Below the pieces are notes generated by a model, which had not been told where the DNA came from, made no database searches, and saw only the letters and a program-made list of their open reading frames with translations. The translations under genes and the position numbers were made by a program. From contig JACKNX010000002.1 in the NCBI GenBank assembly GCA_024234635.1, positions 248,001 through 312,000 on the forward strand: 64,000 nucleotides of DNA. The letters run 5' to 3'. Source of the stretch: Pseudomonadales bacterium (lineage in GTDB: Bacteria > Pseudomonadota > Gammaproteobacteria > Pseudomonadales > Azotimanducaceae). This document shows, piece after piece, positions 9,382 to 17,035 of the stretch (its first letter is position 1; the number at the start of each line of letters is the position of its first letter).

Positions 9382-10389
9382 TCAGTAGTAGGGCACGATG
9401 TCCACGGTAATACGCAACCGGGGATCACTGCTGTCCGTGCCCGTGAACACTACCGGCACCGACACGGCCGAGCCGTCAACAGGGAAACGCACGAGCTGCG
9501 TGGTGTAGTCGCCCAGATCGTCATGCGGATCGATGAAGCTGCCGTCGTCCGCTTCACGCAGGTGGACGAGGAACCACAGACTGCCGCCGGAACGGCCGGG
9601 CGTGGCAGCAGGAACATGCACGTCCACGTGCCGCAGCGCCGGATTTCGCACGACCGGACCCGCAGGCGCGCAGGGCATGTCCATGGCGTCTTCCGGCCTT
9701 CCCGAGGCGAGCAGGAAGGCGTTGCGTTCGCCTTCTCCGGCGTTCCACGCGAGGGTCAGGTCGCCGAACACTTCCGCCGTCGAATCCGCCTCGCTGCCGT
9801 TGTCCAGGCAGGTGAAATCGCGCGTACTGATGCGCCAGCCGCGGTAGGCCGGCCTGTCTGGCACCTGCGCGATTCCGGCACCGGCCGGGGCTCTGGTCAC
9901 CAGGGCAAGACTGGTTAAGCGACCATTCACGAATCCTGACAGTCCGGTGAGGCGCGCGCCTTCCGGCACGCTGATGGCCCGGCGCAACACCCCGGGATCG
10001 GCACCGATGAGACCGGAATTGCCATGACTGGAGACAAGCACCAGCCCGCGCAGGCCGCCGCCGGCATCGAGCGCCGCGCGTATCGCACGGAGTTCGTCGC
10101 CTTCCACCAGCTCATAGCGTTGGCTCCGGGCACCCGCATGGCCCGCGATCGGCAGCAGGTTGAACAGGCCGGACGGCAGCCGGTAGTGCACCAGAATGCC
10201 GGTGATTCCCTGCTCATCGTGAAAAACATCAACCGCGGAGAGGGTTGCTCCCGCCGGCAGTTCGCGCGTGAACGGCACGCCGACGGGCTGGCCAAGCGAG
10301 TCGGCTGCCAGTGCCGGCGACGGCAGGACACCCGGCAACAAACCCGTTGTTAACAAGATACCAAACGCCATTGCCCTGGCTGCGCGCAT
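9382..10389 (-). CDS. Exported protein with a jacalin-like beta-prism pattern
   Basis: A 335-residue exported protein. The signal peptide (RAARAMAFGILLTTGLLP ... SPALAA) is probably cleaved near residue 28. Residues about 35-165 follow the rhythm of a jacalin-type beta-prism: an L-x-V-x-V strand, ITGILVHY, a GDELRAI segment, GGLRGLVLVSSHGNSGLIG, then ARLTGLSGFVNGRLTSLAL. This is my reading by eye and not a confirmed hit. Residues 180-335 form a second region with a Cys pair (CLDNG, MPCAPAG) and acidic DPHDDLGD, without a recognised family. It may bind carbohydrate. The exact start is uncertain, with a second Met at residue 7. Confidence 0.65.
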   Translation of the reverse strand: MRAARAMAFGILLTTGLLPGVLPSPALAADSLGQPVGVPFTRELPAGATLSAVDVFHDEQGITGILVHYRLPSGLFNLLPIAGHAGARSQRYELVEGDELRAIRAALDAGGGLRGLVLVSSHGNSGLIGADPGVLRRAISVPEGARLTGLSGFVNGRLTSLALVTRAPAGAGIAQVPDRPAYRGWRISTRDFTCLDNGSEADSTAEVFGDLTLAWNAGEGERNAFLLASGRPEDAMDMPCAPAGPVVRNPALRHVDVHVPAATPGRSGGSLWFLVHLREADDGSFIDPHDDLGDYTTQLVRFPVDGSAVSVPVVFTGTDSSDPRLRITVDIVPYY

Positions 10390-10582
10390 TGTCCTGTCTG
10401 CCTGTCCGCCTGCTTCAGGTCAGTAAACACGCTTCGTTCGCTCCGCTCAACCGCCAACACGCGACACCGCACGTGCGCGGGCCGGCGACTGGTGTAAGCT
10501 CCCTTCCCCGCGCAAGGCACAGCCCCGGGAACCATGGCGGCGCAGCGGCTACCGGCGCGCAGTGCCCGCCGAGTGCCCGCCG

Positions 10583-12241
10583 TCAAGCCCCCGCATCCGC
10601 ACCATGCCGATCGACCAGCGACCGGGCGAGCCGATAATTGAGCTTGCCGTTGTCGTGGCGGAAATCCGTGTCCGTGACCACGTAGCGCCTGGGATGCTTG
10701 TAACGGGCAATCCGTTCCGTGAGATGCGTGCGCAGCACCTGTTCGTCGAGCGCCGTTCCCGCGCCCAGGCGCACGAGCGCCACCACCACCTGCCCCCAAC
10801 GCGCGTCCGGCACACCGACCACGGCCGCGTCCGCTATCGTGGCACAGGTTTTCAGCGCCTCTTCGACTTCTTCGGGATATACCTTCTCACCACCGGTGTT
10901 GATGCAGTTGTTACCACGCCCGAGCAGGATCATCGTGCCGTCCGCTTCCACCCGGCACCAGTCGCCGGCCATGGAGTAACGCACGCCATCGACCACCGGA
11001 AACGTCTTCGCCGTACCAGCGTCGTCCTTGTAGTACCCCAGCGGCAGCGCACCGGCCTTGGCGATCATCCCCGCCTCGCCGGAGCCGGGCAGCACCTCGC
11101 GGAAATCTTCGGTGAAGATCTTCACGTCCGGCCCCAGCTGGAAAGCCGCCGTGCGGGCTGACTGACCGCGCCGCAGCGACGAGGCCCCCAGCCGCGAACC
11201 TTCCGACGAGCCCAGCGAATCGGCCAGCAGCGCGTTGGGAAAAAACTCCAGCAGCTCGCGTTTGCACTGCTCGCTCCACATCACGCCAGCCGAGCTGATG
11301 ACCTGCACGCCACCAAGGTCGTAGGCGTCGCCATGGTCACGCAGGAACGCCAGCAACGGCACCGAAAAAGCGTCGCCCACGATGGCCAGGCGCGTCACGC
11401 GATGGCGGACGATCGCCTCGAGACACAGGCGCGCATCAAAACTGGCGGACTGCACGAGCACCACGCAGCCACCTTCCGTGAGCGTGGACAACATGGTGGT
11501 GAACCCCGTGGAATGCATGAGTGGACAGGCCGGCAGCGCCACCACGGGCGTGGTGTTCGCGGCGGCGCGTCGGGCATTTTCGGCGGCGTTGGGCGCATCG
11601 GTCATGCCGATGGCGGCAATACGCTCACGGTGTTCCCACATCACTGCCTTCGGGTAGCCGGTAGTGCCACCGGTGTACATGAAATACAGATCACCACCCG
11701 AACGTTCAATGGGCAGGCGCGACGCATCACCCACCGCACAGGCTGCTTCGAAATCGCCCGCGAACGCATTGGCCGGCTGCCCGGCCGCGTCCACCTCGAG
11801 GTAGAGGCGCACCTTCGGCAGACGCTCGCGCAGCGCCGCCACCTGTGGCGCGAAATCGGCATCGTAGACCACCGCCTCGGCGTCCGCGTTGTCGAGGATG
11901 TGGTAGAGCTCATGACCCACGTACCGGTAATTGACATTGGCGTGCACGAGGCGCGCCTTGGCGCAGGCGGCAAACAGTTCCACGTAGGCGGGCGTATTGC
12001 GCAGGTAGAACGCCACCTTGCTGTTGGTGGCAAGCCCGGCTGCCAGCAGCACGCGGGCCAGGCGATTGCCCCGCTGGTCCAGCTCCGCCCAGGTGCGGGT
12101 CAGCTCGCCATAGCGGATCGCCGGACGCGCCGGCACGGCTGCCGCCACTTCATCGAGCAGATCGCCGAAATTGAGATCCGCAACCGGTCCGGCAGCGCGC
12201 GAACGCACCTGGCCCCAGCCATCGTCACCGCCGTCACGCAT
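10583..12241 (-). CDS. AMP-binding acyl-CoA synthetase
   Basis: A 552-residue ANL-superfamily ligase that activates a carboxylic acid as acyl-AMP and transfers it to CoA. Visible motifs are the phosphate loop MYTGGTTGYPKA (188-199), DSLGSSEGSRLG (adenine-binding region), SMAGDWCRVEADG, GRGNNCINTGGEKVYPEEVE (hinge) and the C-terminal Lys in RHDNGKLNY. The MWEH continuation after the phosphate loop is typical of FadD17/FadD19-like synthetases acting on steroid or cyclic acids. The ATG at 12241 overlaps the preceding gene's stop by 8 nt (ATGCGTGA), showing coupling to the carboxymuconolactone decarboxylase-like gene. The exact acid is unknown. Confidence 0.92.
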   Translation of the reverse strand: MRDGGDDGWGQVRSRAAGPVADLNFGDLLDEVAAAVPARPAIRYGELTRTWAELDQRGNRLARVLLAAGLATNSKVAFYLRNTPAYVELFAACAKARLVHANVNYRYVGHELYHILDNADAEAVVYDADFAPQVAALRERLPKVRLYLEVDAAGQPANAFAGDFEAACAVGDASRLPIERSGGDLYFMYTGGTTGYPKAVMWEHRERIAAIGMTDAPNAAENARRAAANTTPVVALPACPLMHSTGFTTMLSTLTEGGCVVLVQSASFDARLCLEAIVRHRVTRLAIVGDAFSVPLLAFLRDHGDAYDLGGVQVISSAGVMWSEQCKRELLEFFPNALLADSLGSSEGSRLGASSLRRGQSARTAAFQLGPDVKIFTEDFREVLPGSGEAGMIAKAGALPLGYYKDDAGTAKTFPVVDGVRYSMAGDWCRVEADGTMILLGRGNNCINTGGEKVYPEEVEEALKTCATIADAAVVGVPDARWGQVVVALVRLGAGTALDEQVLRTHLTERIARYKHPRRYVVTDTDFRHDNGKLNYRLARSLVDRHGADAGA

Positions 12242-13067
12242 CGCGATCCCCCGCGACGGGTGGCACATACTTGGCAAAAGCCGCCCGCGCGGCGCGCATG
12301 CCTTCAACCGCACGTGGAAAGCCACCGTACACGGTGAGCTGCACCATCACCTCCTCCACCTCGTCCGTCGTAACGCCGTGGTTGAGGGCGCCGGGAACAT
12401 GCACGGCCAGTTCATCCGCGCGTGCCAGCATGGCCAGGATCGCCACCGTGACCAGACTGCGATCGCGACGCGACAGCTCAGCGCGTGCCCAGAGCTCGCC
12501 GAAGGCAAAGTCGAAGGCCAGTTCGCCGACACCGCCAAGCGCTTCGACGAGCGCCTCCCGCGCCGCCACGGGATCGCTGCTCATGCGACCCGCGAACAGC
12601 GTGCGCAGCACCCCGCTGGCTTCCGTCCAGCGGAGTGGATCGTCCTTGGCCACCGCTTCCGTGCGGTCGGGCTGACGTTCGACGCGGTCAACCGCGTTGA
12701 ACGCCTTGTCAACCAGCCGGGAGGCCTGCATGGCCATGGGAAAACCGGCGTAGCCCGCCACCTGCAGCACAACTTCCCGGATCTCGTCGCGGGTCACACC
12801 GTGATTGAGCGCCCCACGCACGTGACTCACCAGTTCCTCCCCGGCACCGAGCGTGGCGAGGAAAGCCACCACGATCAGGCTACGATCCCGGCGCGACAGC
12901 TGTGGCCGCGACCACAGGTTGCCGAGCACATGGTCCACCGCAAACGAACCGAGCGCGCCGTGTTCCCGCACCATGGTCTCCGCCGCCTTCGCGGGGTCGT
13001 AGCGCCCGCCGCCCAGCGTCCGCAGCAGATCAATGCCGTTGGCACGGCGTTCCCCTTGCGTACTCAC
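12234..13067 (-). CDS. Tandem carboxymuconolactone decarboxylase-like protein
   Basis: A 277-residue protein built of two homologous CMD/AhpD-like helical units. Each has LSRRDRSL[IV]xVA followed by an ALNHGVT-(R/T)DE(I/V)-E-V motif and Y-(A/G)GFP (first near residues 58-110, second near 195-250). CMD proteins act as decarboxylases or lactone hydrolases, or as AhpD-type thiol peroxidase partners; the CxxC of AhpD is absent here, favouring the former. The start is a GTG at 13067 behind AGGGGG; the nearby ATGs run straight into a stop. It is the first gene of the operon with the acyl-CoA synthetase and diverges from a Rieske oxygenase. Confidence 0.88.
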   Translation of the reverse strand: MSTQGERRANGIDLLRTLGGGRYDPAKAAETMVREHGALGSFAVDHVLGNLWSRPQLSRRDRSLIVVAFLATLGAGEELVSHVRGALNHGVTRDEIREVVLQVAGYAGFPMAMQASRLVDKAFNAVDRVERQPDRTEAVAKDDPLRWTEASGVLRTLFAGRMSSDPVAAREALVEALGGVGELAFDFAFGELWARAELSRRDRSLVTVAILAMLARADELAVHVPGALNHGVTTDEVEEVMVQLTVYGGFPRAVEGMRAARAAFAKYVPPVAGDRDA

Positions 13068-13099
13068 ATCATCCCCCTGGCTACCGTCACCCGGCCGGC

Positions 13100-13105
13100 A
13101 TCATA
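13100..13105 (-). promoter_or_regulatory. Possible -10 box (TATGAT) for the CMD/acyl-CoA synthetase operon
   Basis: On the minus strand TATGAT lies 33 nt before the GTG of the CMD-like gene, inside the 164-nt divergent gap shared with the Rieske oxygenase. The -35 region is not clear, so confidence is low. Confidence 0.25.
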
Positions 13106-13231
13106 CCCGCGTGCCCGCAGACGCCACAGTCGTCTGGCCAGGCACCCGACGCCAGTCCCGGTGGACACCGGTCGATGCCGGCAGACCGATCTGCCACAAT
13201 CGCCACACAGCAACGTCCCGGGGGGAATTGG

Positions 13232-14611
13232 ATGGCAACGACAGCAACGCAGGCGAAGCCGGGCGAAGCCCGGGCACCCGGACCCACCTACCAGCAGGCG
13301 ATCCTGAGGGACAGTTCCCCGCCGCCGCCCGCCTTCCTCGAAGATTCTTACACCTTCGACAGCGATGCCGATATTCCCTACACCAACTACACGTCCCGGG
13401 AGTACGCGCAGGCGGAGTTCGAAAAGCTGTGGCCGCGCGTGTGGCAGATGGCCTGCCGCGAAGAGCACATTCCCGAACCGGGCGATTTTCACGTGTACGA
13501 CATCGGTCACCTGTCCGCGATCGTCACGCGCACGCCGTCCGGCGCCATCAAGGCATTCGTCAATGCCTGCATGCATCGCGGTACCGCGCTGAAGCTGCCC
13601 GATGAGTGGAGTTACTGTGAGTCGTTCCGCTGCCCGTTTCACGGCTGGACCTTCTCCCTGGACGGTGAGCTGATCGATCTGCCCGAAGGCTGGGACTTTC
13701 CGCACGTGACAGGCGACAGTCACCGGCTGCGGGAACTGCGCGTAGGTACCTGGGGTGGCTTCGTATTCGTGAATTTTGATCCCCACGCGGAATCACTGGA
13801 GACGTTCCTCGGTGTGCTGCCGGAACACTTCCGTGACTTCCACATCGAAGACCGCTACGTCGAAACCCATGTGCGCAAGCGTCTGCCCGTGAACTGGAAG
13901 GCTGCCGAGGAAGCGTTCATGGAGGCCTATCACGTCAAGGAAACCCACGCCGGCGGCCGCGAATTTTCCGAACCGATCACCACGTATGACATCTTCCCGC
14001 CCAATGTGAACCGCTTCATTCACACCATCGGCGCGCACAATCCGCGGCGCCCGGTACCGCTCACCGAACAGCAATTGCTGGAACAGATGTGGGGGCGGCG
14101 CGGGCCTGCCGATGCGGCCTGTCCCACGCTCCCGGAAGGCATGACCGCGCGTGATTTCTACGCGCGCCATGTGCAGCAGCAACTCGGGCAGCAGTACGAT
14201 CAGGACTTCTCGCACTACTCCACGGCGCAGACGCTGGACTCCATCGAGTATTTCCTGTTTCCGAACTTCTTCATCTTCCCCGGTCTGTCGCTGCCCATGG
14301 CGTATCGCTTCCGGCCGGATCCGCAGGACCCCGACTACTCGTACTTCGACCTGTACTTCCTGCGGCCGAAACACCCGGAGAACGCACCGCCACCACCGCC
14401 GGAGCCGTTGCTCCTGGACATCCAGGACAGCTACACGCTGGCGGAGGGGCTTGGGGCGCTGGGCGCCGTATACGATCAGGACACGGACAACATGGCCGCG
14501 CAGACCCGCGGCTTCAAGACCTGTCAGAAAGGCGGCCAGACGCTTGGCAACTACCAGGAGTCACGCATCCGTCACGTGCACGCGCGTGTCAACGACTATG
14601 TGAGAGGCTGA
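13232..14611 (+). CDS. Rieske non-heme iron oxygenase, alpha subunit
   Basis: A 459-residue ring-hydroxylating oxygenase. The Rieske [2Fe-2S] ligands are Cys113-x-His115 and Cys134-x2-His137 (CMHRG ... CPFHGW). The mononuclear iron site is NWKAAEEAFMEAYHVKETH, with His234 and His239. It adds oxygen to an aromatic or alicyclic ring using electrons from a ferredoxin and reductase. The ATG at 13232 follows GGGGGA with a 5-nt spacer; a longer in-frame extension reads into the divergent gene and is not credible. A separate Rieske ferredoxin converges on its 3' end and may be its electron donor. No beta subunit is nearby, so it may be a homo-oligomer. Confidence 0.93.
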   Translation: MATTATQAKPGEARAPGPTYQQAILRDSSPPPPAFLEDSYTFDSDADIPYTNYTSREYAQAEFEKLWPRVWQMACREEHIPEPGDFHVYDIGHLSAIVTRTPSGAIKAFVNACMHRGTALKLPDEWSYCESFRCPFHGWTFSLDGELIDLPEGWDFPHVTGDSHRLRELRVGTWGGFVFVNFDPHAESLETFLGVLPEHFRDFHIEDRYVETHVRKRLPVNWKAAEEAFMEAYHVKETHAGGREFSEPITTYDIFPPNVNRFIHTIGAHNPRRPVPLTEQQLLEQMWGRRGPADAACPTLPEGMTARDFYARHVQQQLGQQYDQDFSHYSTAQTLDSIEYFLFPNFFIFPGLSLPMAYRFRPDPQDPDYSYFDLYFLRPKHPENAPPPPPEPLLLDIQDSYTLAEGLGALGAVYDQDTDNMAAQTRGFKTCQKGGQTLGNYQESRIRHVHARVNDYVRG

Positions 14612-14934
14612 AGGGCGCCGTCAGCGGGGAGGCAGGCCTGCACCTCCCCGTCCACCACGCGTGAGGCAAGCACGCGGATCGGCAGGCGGGTGAGCTGGCC
14701 CACGCCTTCCCCCGTGGCCAGTCGGTAACGCATGCCGTGGAAGGGGCAGAAGATGAAGCCGTTGCGAATGCGTCCACCGGCCAACGGCTGATCCTGGTGC
14801 GAACAGCGATTTACGATCACGTGAATGACATCGTCAGCGTTGCACACCAGCAACGCGAGACCGTCAATTTCCACCGCCAGGCTGCCATTCCGGCGCACCT
14901 GCTCCACACGGGCTATCGCTCGGTATCCGCTCAT
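14596..14934 (-). CDS. Small Rieske [2Fe-2S] ferredoxin
   Basis: A 112-residue single Rieske domain with NRCSHQDQPL and FCPFHGMRY, giving the Cys-x-His and Cys-x2-His cluster ligands. The length fits dioxygenase-type ferredoxins (BphA3/XylT-like), which pass electrons to a terminal oxygenase. Its last 16 bases overlap, on the opposite strand, the final codons of the Rieske oxygenase, so both reading frames are used there. No reductase gene is next to it. The ATG at 14934 is chosen because the longer version lacks Rieske-family similarity; no strong ribosome site is visible. Confidence 0.85.
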   Translation of the reverse strand: MSGYRAIARVEQVRRNGSLAVEIDGLALLVCNADDVIHVIVNRCSHQDQPLAGGRIRNGFIFCPFHGMRYRLATGEGVGQLTRLPIRVLASRVVDGEVQACLPADGALQPLT

Positions 14935-15094
14935 CCGATCCGCAACACCATCACCTGAATTCGCGACGCAGCATACCACTGCACGCGTTCGATCAGCCCT
15001 GTCCCGGCCGCAATGCCGTGCTGGACCGCCAGGGCTACGTATCTGTACGAACGGCAATTACCCTGCGGCGGCGTACATTGGGCAGGGTTTCCCC

Positions 15095-16039
15095 GTGGCG
15101 AAGGCAATGCCCCTTTCGCAAGTCTCCACCGCGTTGCGTCTGCTCCGACGTTCCCTGCTCCGCGGCGGGCAACTGGGGCTGTTGCTGCTGGCCGGCTGCT
15201 TCGTCCCCATCCCGGGCGTTCCGGACCGGGCGCCCTACGCGGACGCATCCGGATGGCTGGTGGACGGACGTACCACGCGCATGGCGGTGGAAGCACTACT
15301 GGGTACGCCCCCCATCATTCGGAGCAACGGCCGGCTTGTCATCTATGGCGCCGCACGGGAGACGGCGGCCCGACTGCTGGCCCTGACCATCATTCCCGCA
15401 ACGACCCCGCTGGAGGAATTCCACTTTCTGATCCTGGAATTTGATGTCGCGGATGTATTGCGCTACCACGAAGTCGTGATCGGAGCGCAGACAGGTGCCG
15501 GTGACCCGCCATGTGACAGTCGCGGCTATTGCCTGCTGTGGGTGGACTGGGAGACGGAAGGCAGGTTTCCGCTGTGGCTTTCCAGCGGGGACATCAAACG
15601 CGGCGGGCAGGCGCTCGTCAGCGCAGCACGCGATGCAGCGGCCCGCGCCCGTCAGCTGACCGCGCCGCCCGACGGCTGTGTGGTGGTGTTCTGGACAAGG
15701 GATGGAACCACACGCTGGACGGACGATCTGCTGGCACGCTTTCCGGGCACCGTTACTTTTGAACTGGATGCCCACCGGCCATTCACGGAGCGGATGGGTC
15801 ATCGGATGTTCACCGCGTGGCAGGTGTCAGAGGGCGCTCATGCGTTGACCGCCAGCGACGGCAGGGGGCGGCCTGTTGCCAACTTGCCACTGGATTGTGT
15901 GGACGGCAGTGTCTTCGCCATCGAGGCGACGGTGCTGCCGACGTTTGGCGGTCTGCGCCCGCAGGTCCGCTTCGAGCATGTCATGCCGGCCGCGGCCACC
16001 GCCGCCATCGCCGACCGCTACCTGCTGCTGGAGGACTGA
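15095..16039 (+). CDS. Lipoprotein of unknown function
   Basis: About 314 residues, with a basic N-terminus, a hydrophobic run and lipobox LLLLAGC, so it should be lipid-anchored in the envelope. Downstream are GTPPIIRSNGRLVIYGA, which recalls the small outer-membrane-assembly (SmpA-like) pattern of testing a string against a tabulated value, then an Asp/Glu-rich region, a Cys pair (PPCDSRGYC) and FWTRDGTTRWTDDLLARFPG. I do not recognise the family. The GTG at 15095 has AGGG 7 nt upstream; the ATG at 15107 is an alternative. It precedes an enoyl-CoA hydratase gene by 68 nt without an obvious functional link. Confidence 0.75.
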   Translation: MAKAMPLSQVSTALRLLRRSLLRGGQLGLLLLAGCFVPIPGVPDRAPYADASGWLVDGRTTRMAVEALLGTPPIIRSNGRLVIYGAARETAARLLALTIIPATTPLEEFHFLILEFDVADVLRYHEVVIGAQTGAGDPPCDSRGYCLLWVDWETEGRFPLWLSSGDIKRGGQALVSAARDAAARARQLTAPPDGCVVVFWTRDGTTRWTDDLLARFPGTVTFELDAHRPFTERMGHRMFTAWQVSEGAHALTASDGRGRPVANLPLDCVDGSVFAIEATVLPTFGGLRPQVRFEHVMPAAATAAIADRYLLLED

Positions 16040-16107
16040 ACGGCTGCCCGACTTGCTTCGCCGCTTGTTACACGCTTCCATGCCCCGTCACCCGAAAGAC
16101 GCCACCA

Positions 16108-16869
16108 ATGCAGACAGTCAAACTTCGCAACGACGGCGCGGTGCGCACCGTGGAAATGAACCGTCCGGAGGTGCTCAACGCCTTCAGCGTGCAACTCATG
16201 GACGACCTGGCGGATGCCTTCCTGGACGCAACACGGGACAACAGCGTCAAAGCGCTGATTCTCACCGGCGCGGGCCGGGCGTTTTCCGCAGGCGCCGATC
16301 TTGGCGAGATGGGTCGCCCCGCTCCGCCCGCGAAACACGGATTTGCCGTGCTGCTGGACGCCATCGTCGACTTCCCGAAGCCGTTCTTCATCGCCGTGAA
16401 CGGTGTGGGCGCCGGTATCGGCGCCACCCTCTGCGGCCTGGCCGATTTTGTTTTCATCGCCAACGAGGCGCGCCTCAGGTGCCCGTTTTCCAGCCTTGGC
16501 CTCACGGCGGAAGCCGCCAGCACCTATACCTTTCCACGCCTGATGGGGCGTCAGCGCGCGCTGTGGTTCCTGCTGGCAGCCGAGTGGCTGAGCGGCGAGG
16601 AATGCGCCCGCGCCGGGCTGGCGTTGCGCTCCGTGCCACTGGCCGACCTCATGCAGGTGGTGATGGCGGAGGCGCAGAAACTGGCAGCCCTGCCACTGGC
16701 GTCGCTCACCATGACAAAGGAGCTTGTCATGGCACAGCTGCGGGAGCCGATGCGGGCCGCCATTCTCGCGGAGAACCGTGGGCTGGCGGAACTCGTGGGC
16801 AGCCCGGCCAACCGCGAGGCACTCCGCGCGTTCCGGGAGAAACGCCCTGCTGATTTCACGGGTCTCTAG
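16108..16869 (+). CDS. Enoyl-CoA hydratase/isomerase family protein
   Basis: A 253-residue crotonase-fold enzyme. NRPEVLNAF and GAGRAFSAGADLGEM contribute the CoA-binding and first oxyanion-hole segments, and VNGVGAGIGATLCGLADFVF the second. PFSSLGLTAEAASTY aligns with the active-site region where hydratases carry Glu; here the line reads LGLTAEAAST, so Glu is present one turn along. It probably hydrates or isomerises an enoyl-CoA in beta-oxidation and fits with the dehydrogenase pair and acyl-CoA synthetase upstream. The ATG at 16108 begins exactly at the conserved N-terminus. Ribosome site weak. Confidence 0.9.
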   Translation: MQTVKLRNDGAVRTVEMNRPEVLNAFSVQLMDDLADAFLDATRDNSVKALILTGAGRAFSAGADLGEMGRPAPPAKHGFAVLLDAIVDFPKPFFIAVNGVGAGIGATLCGLADFVFIANEARLRCPFSSLGLTAEAASTYTFPRLMGRQRALWFLLAAEWLSGEECARAGLALRSVPLADLMQVVMAEAQKLAALPLASLTMTKELVMAQLREPMRAAILAENRGLAELVGSPANREALRAFREKRPADFTGL

Positions 16870-17035
16870 TGGGCCGCTGCGGACGCCGATACCGGCAAAG
16901 AATCCGGGCGTGCGCCTTGCGTGTGGCGAAGGTGCCGCCCGGCATGCCTGTACGCACGCCAGTCCACGCCATCGCCCGAGAGTTCGACTCCCGGCTACGT
17001 CCGCGCCAGCGTCCTGAATTATCCTGCGTCTCGGC

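Noticed and set aside
12902..13231. N-terminal extension of the first Rieske oxygenase
   Set aside because: It would run through the divergent CMD gene start and its promoter; a strong ribosome site precedes the ATG at 13,232.
14825..15094. N-terminal extension of the lipoprotein gene
   Set aside because: Ser/Arg-rich and antisense to the Rieske ferredoxin; the lipoprotein signal begins at 15,095 or 15,107.
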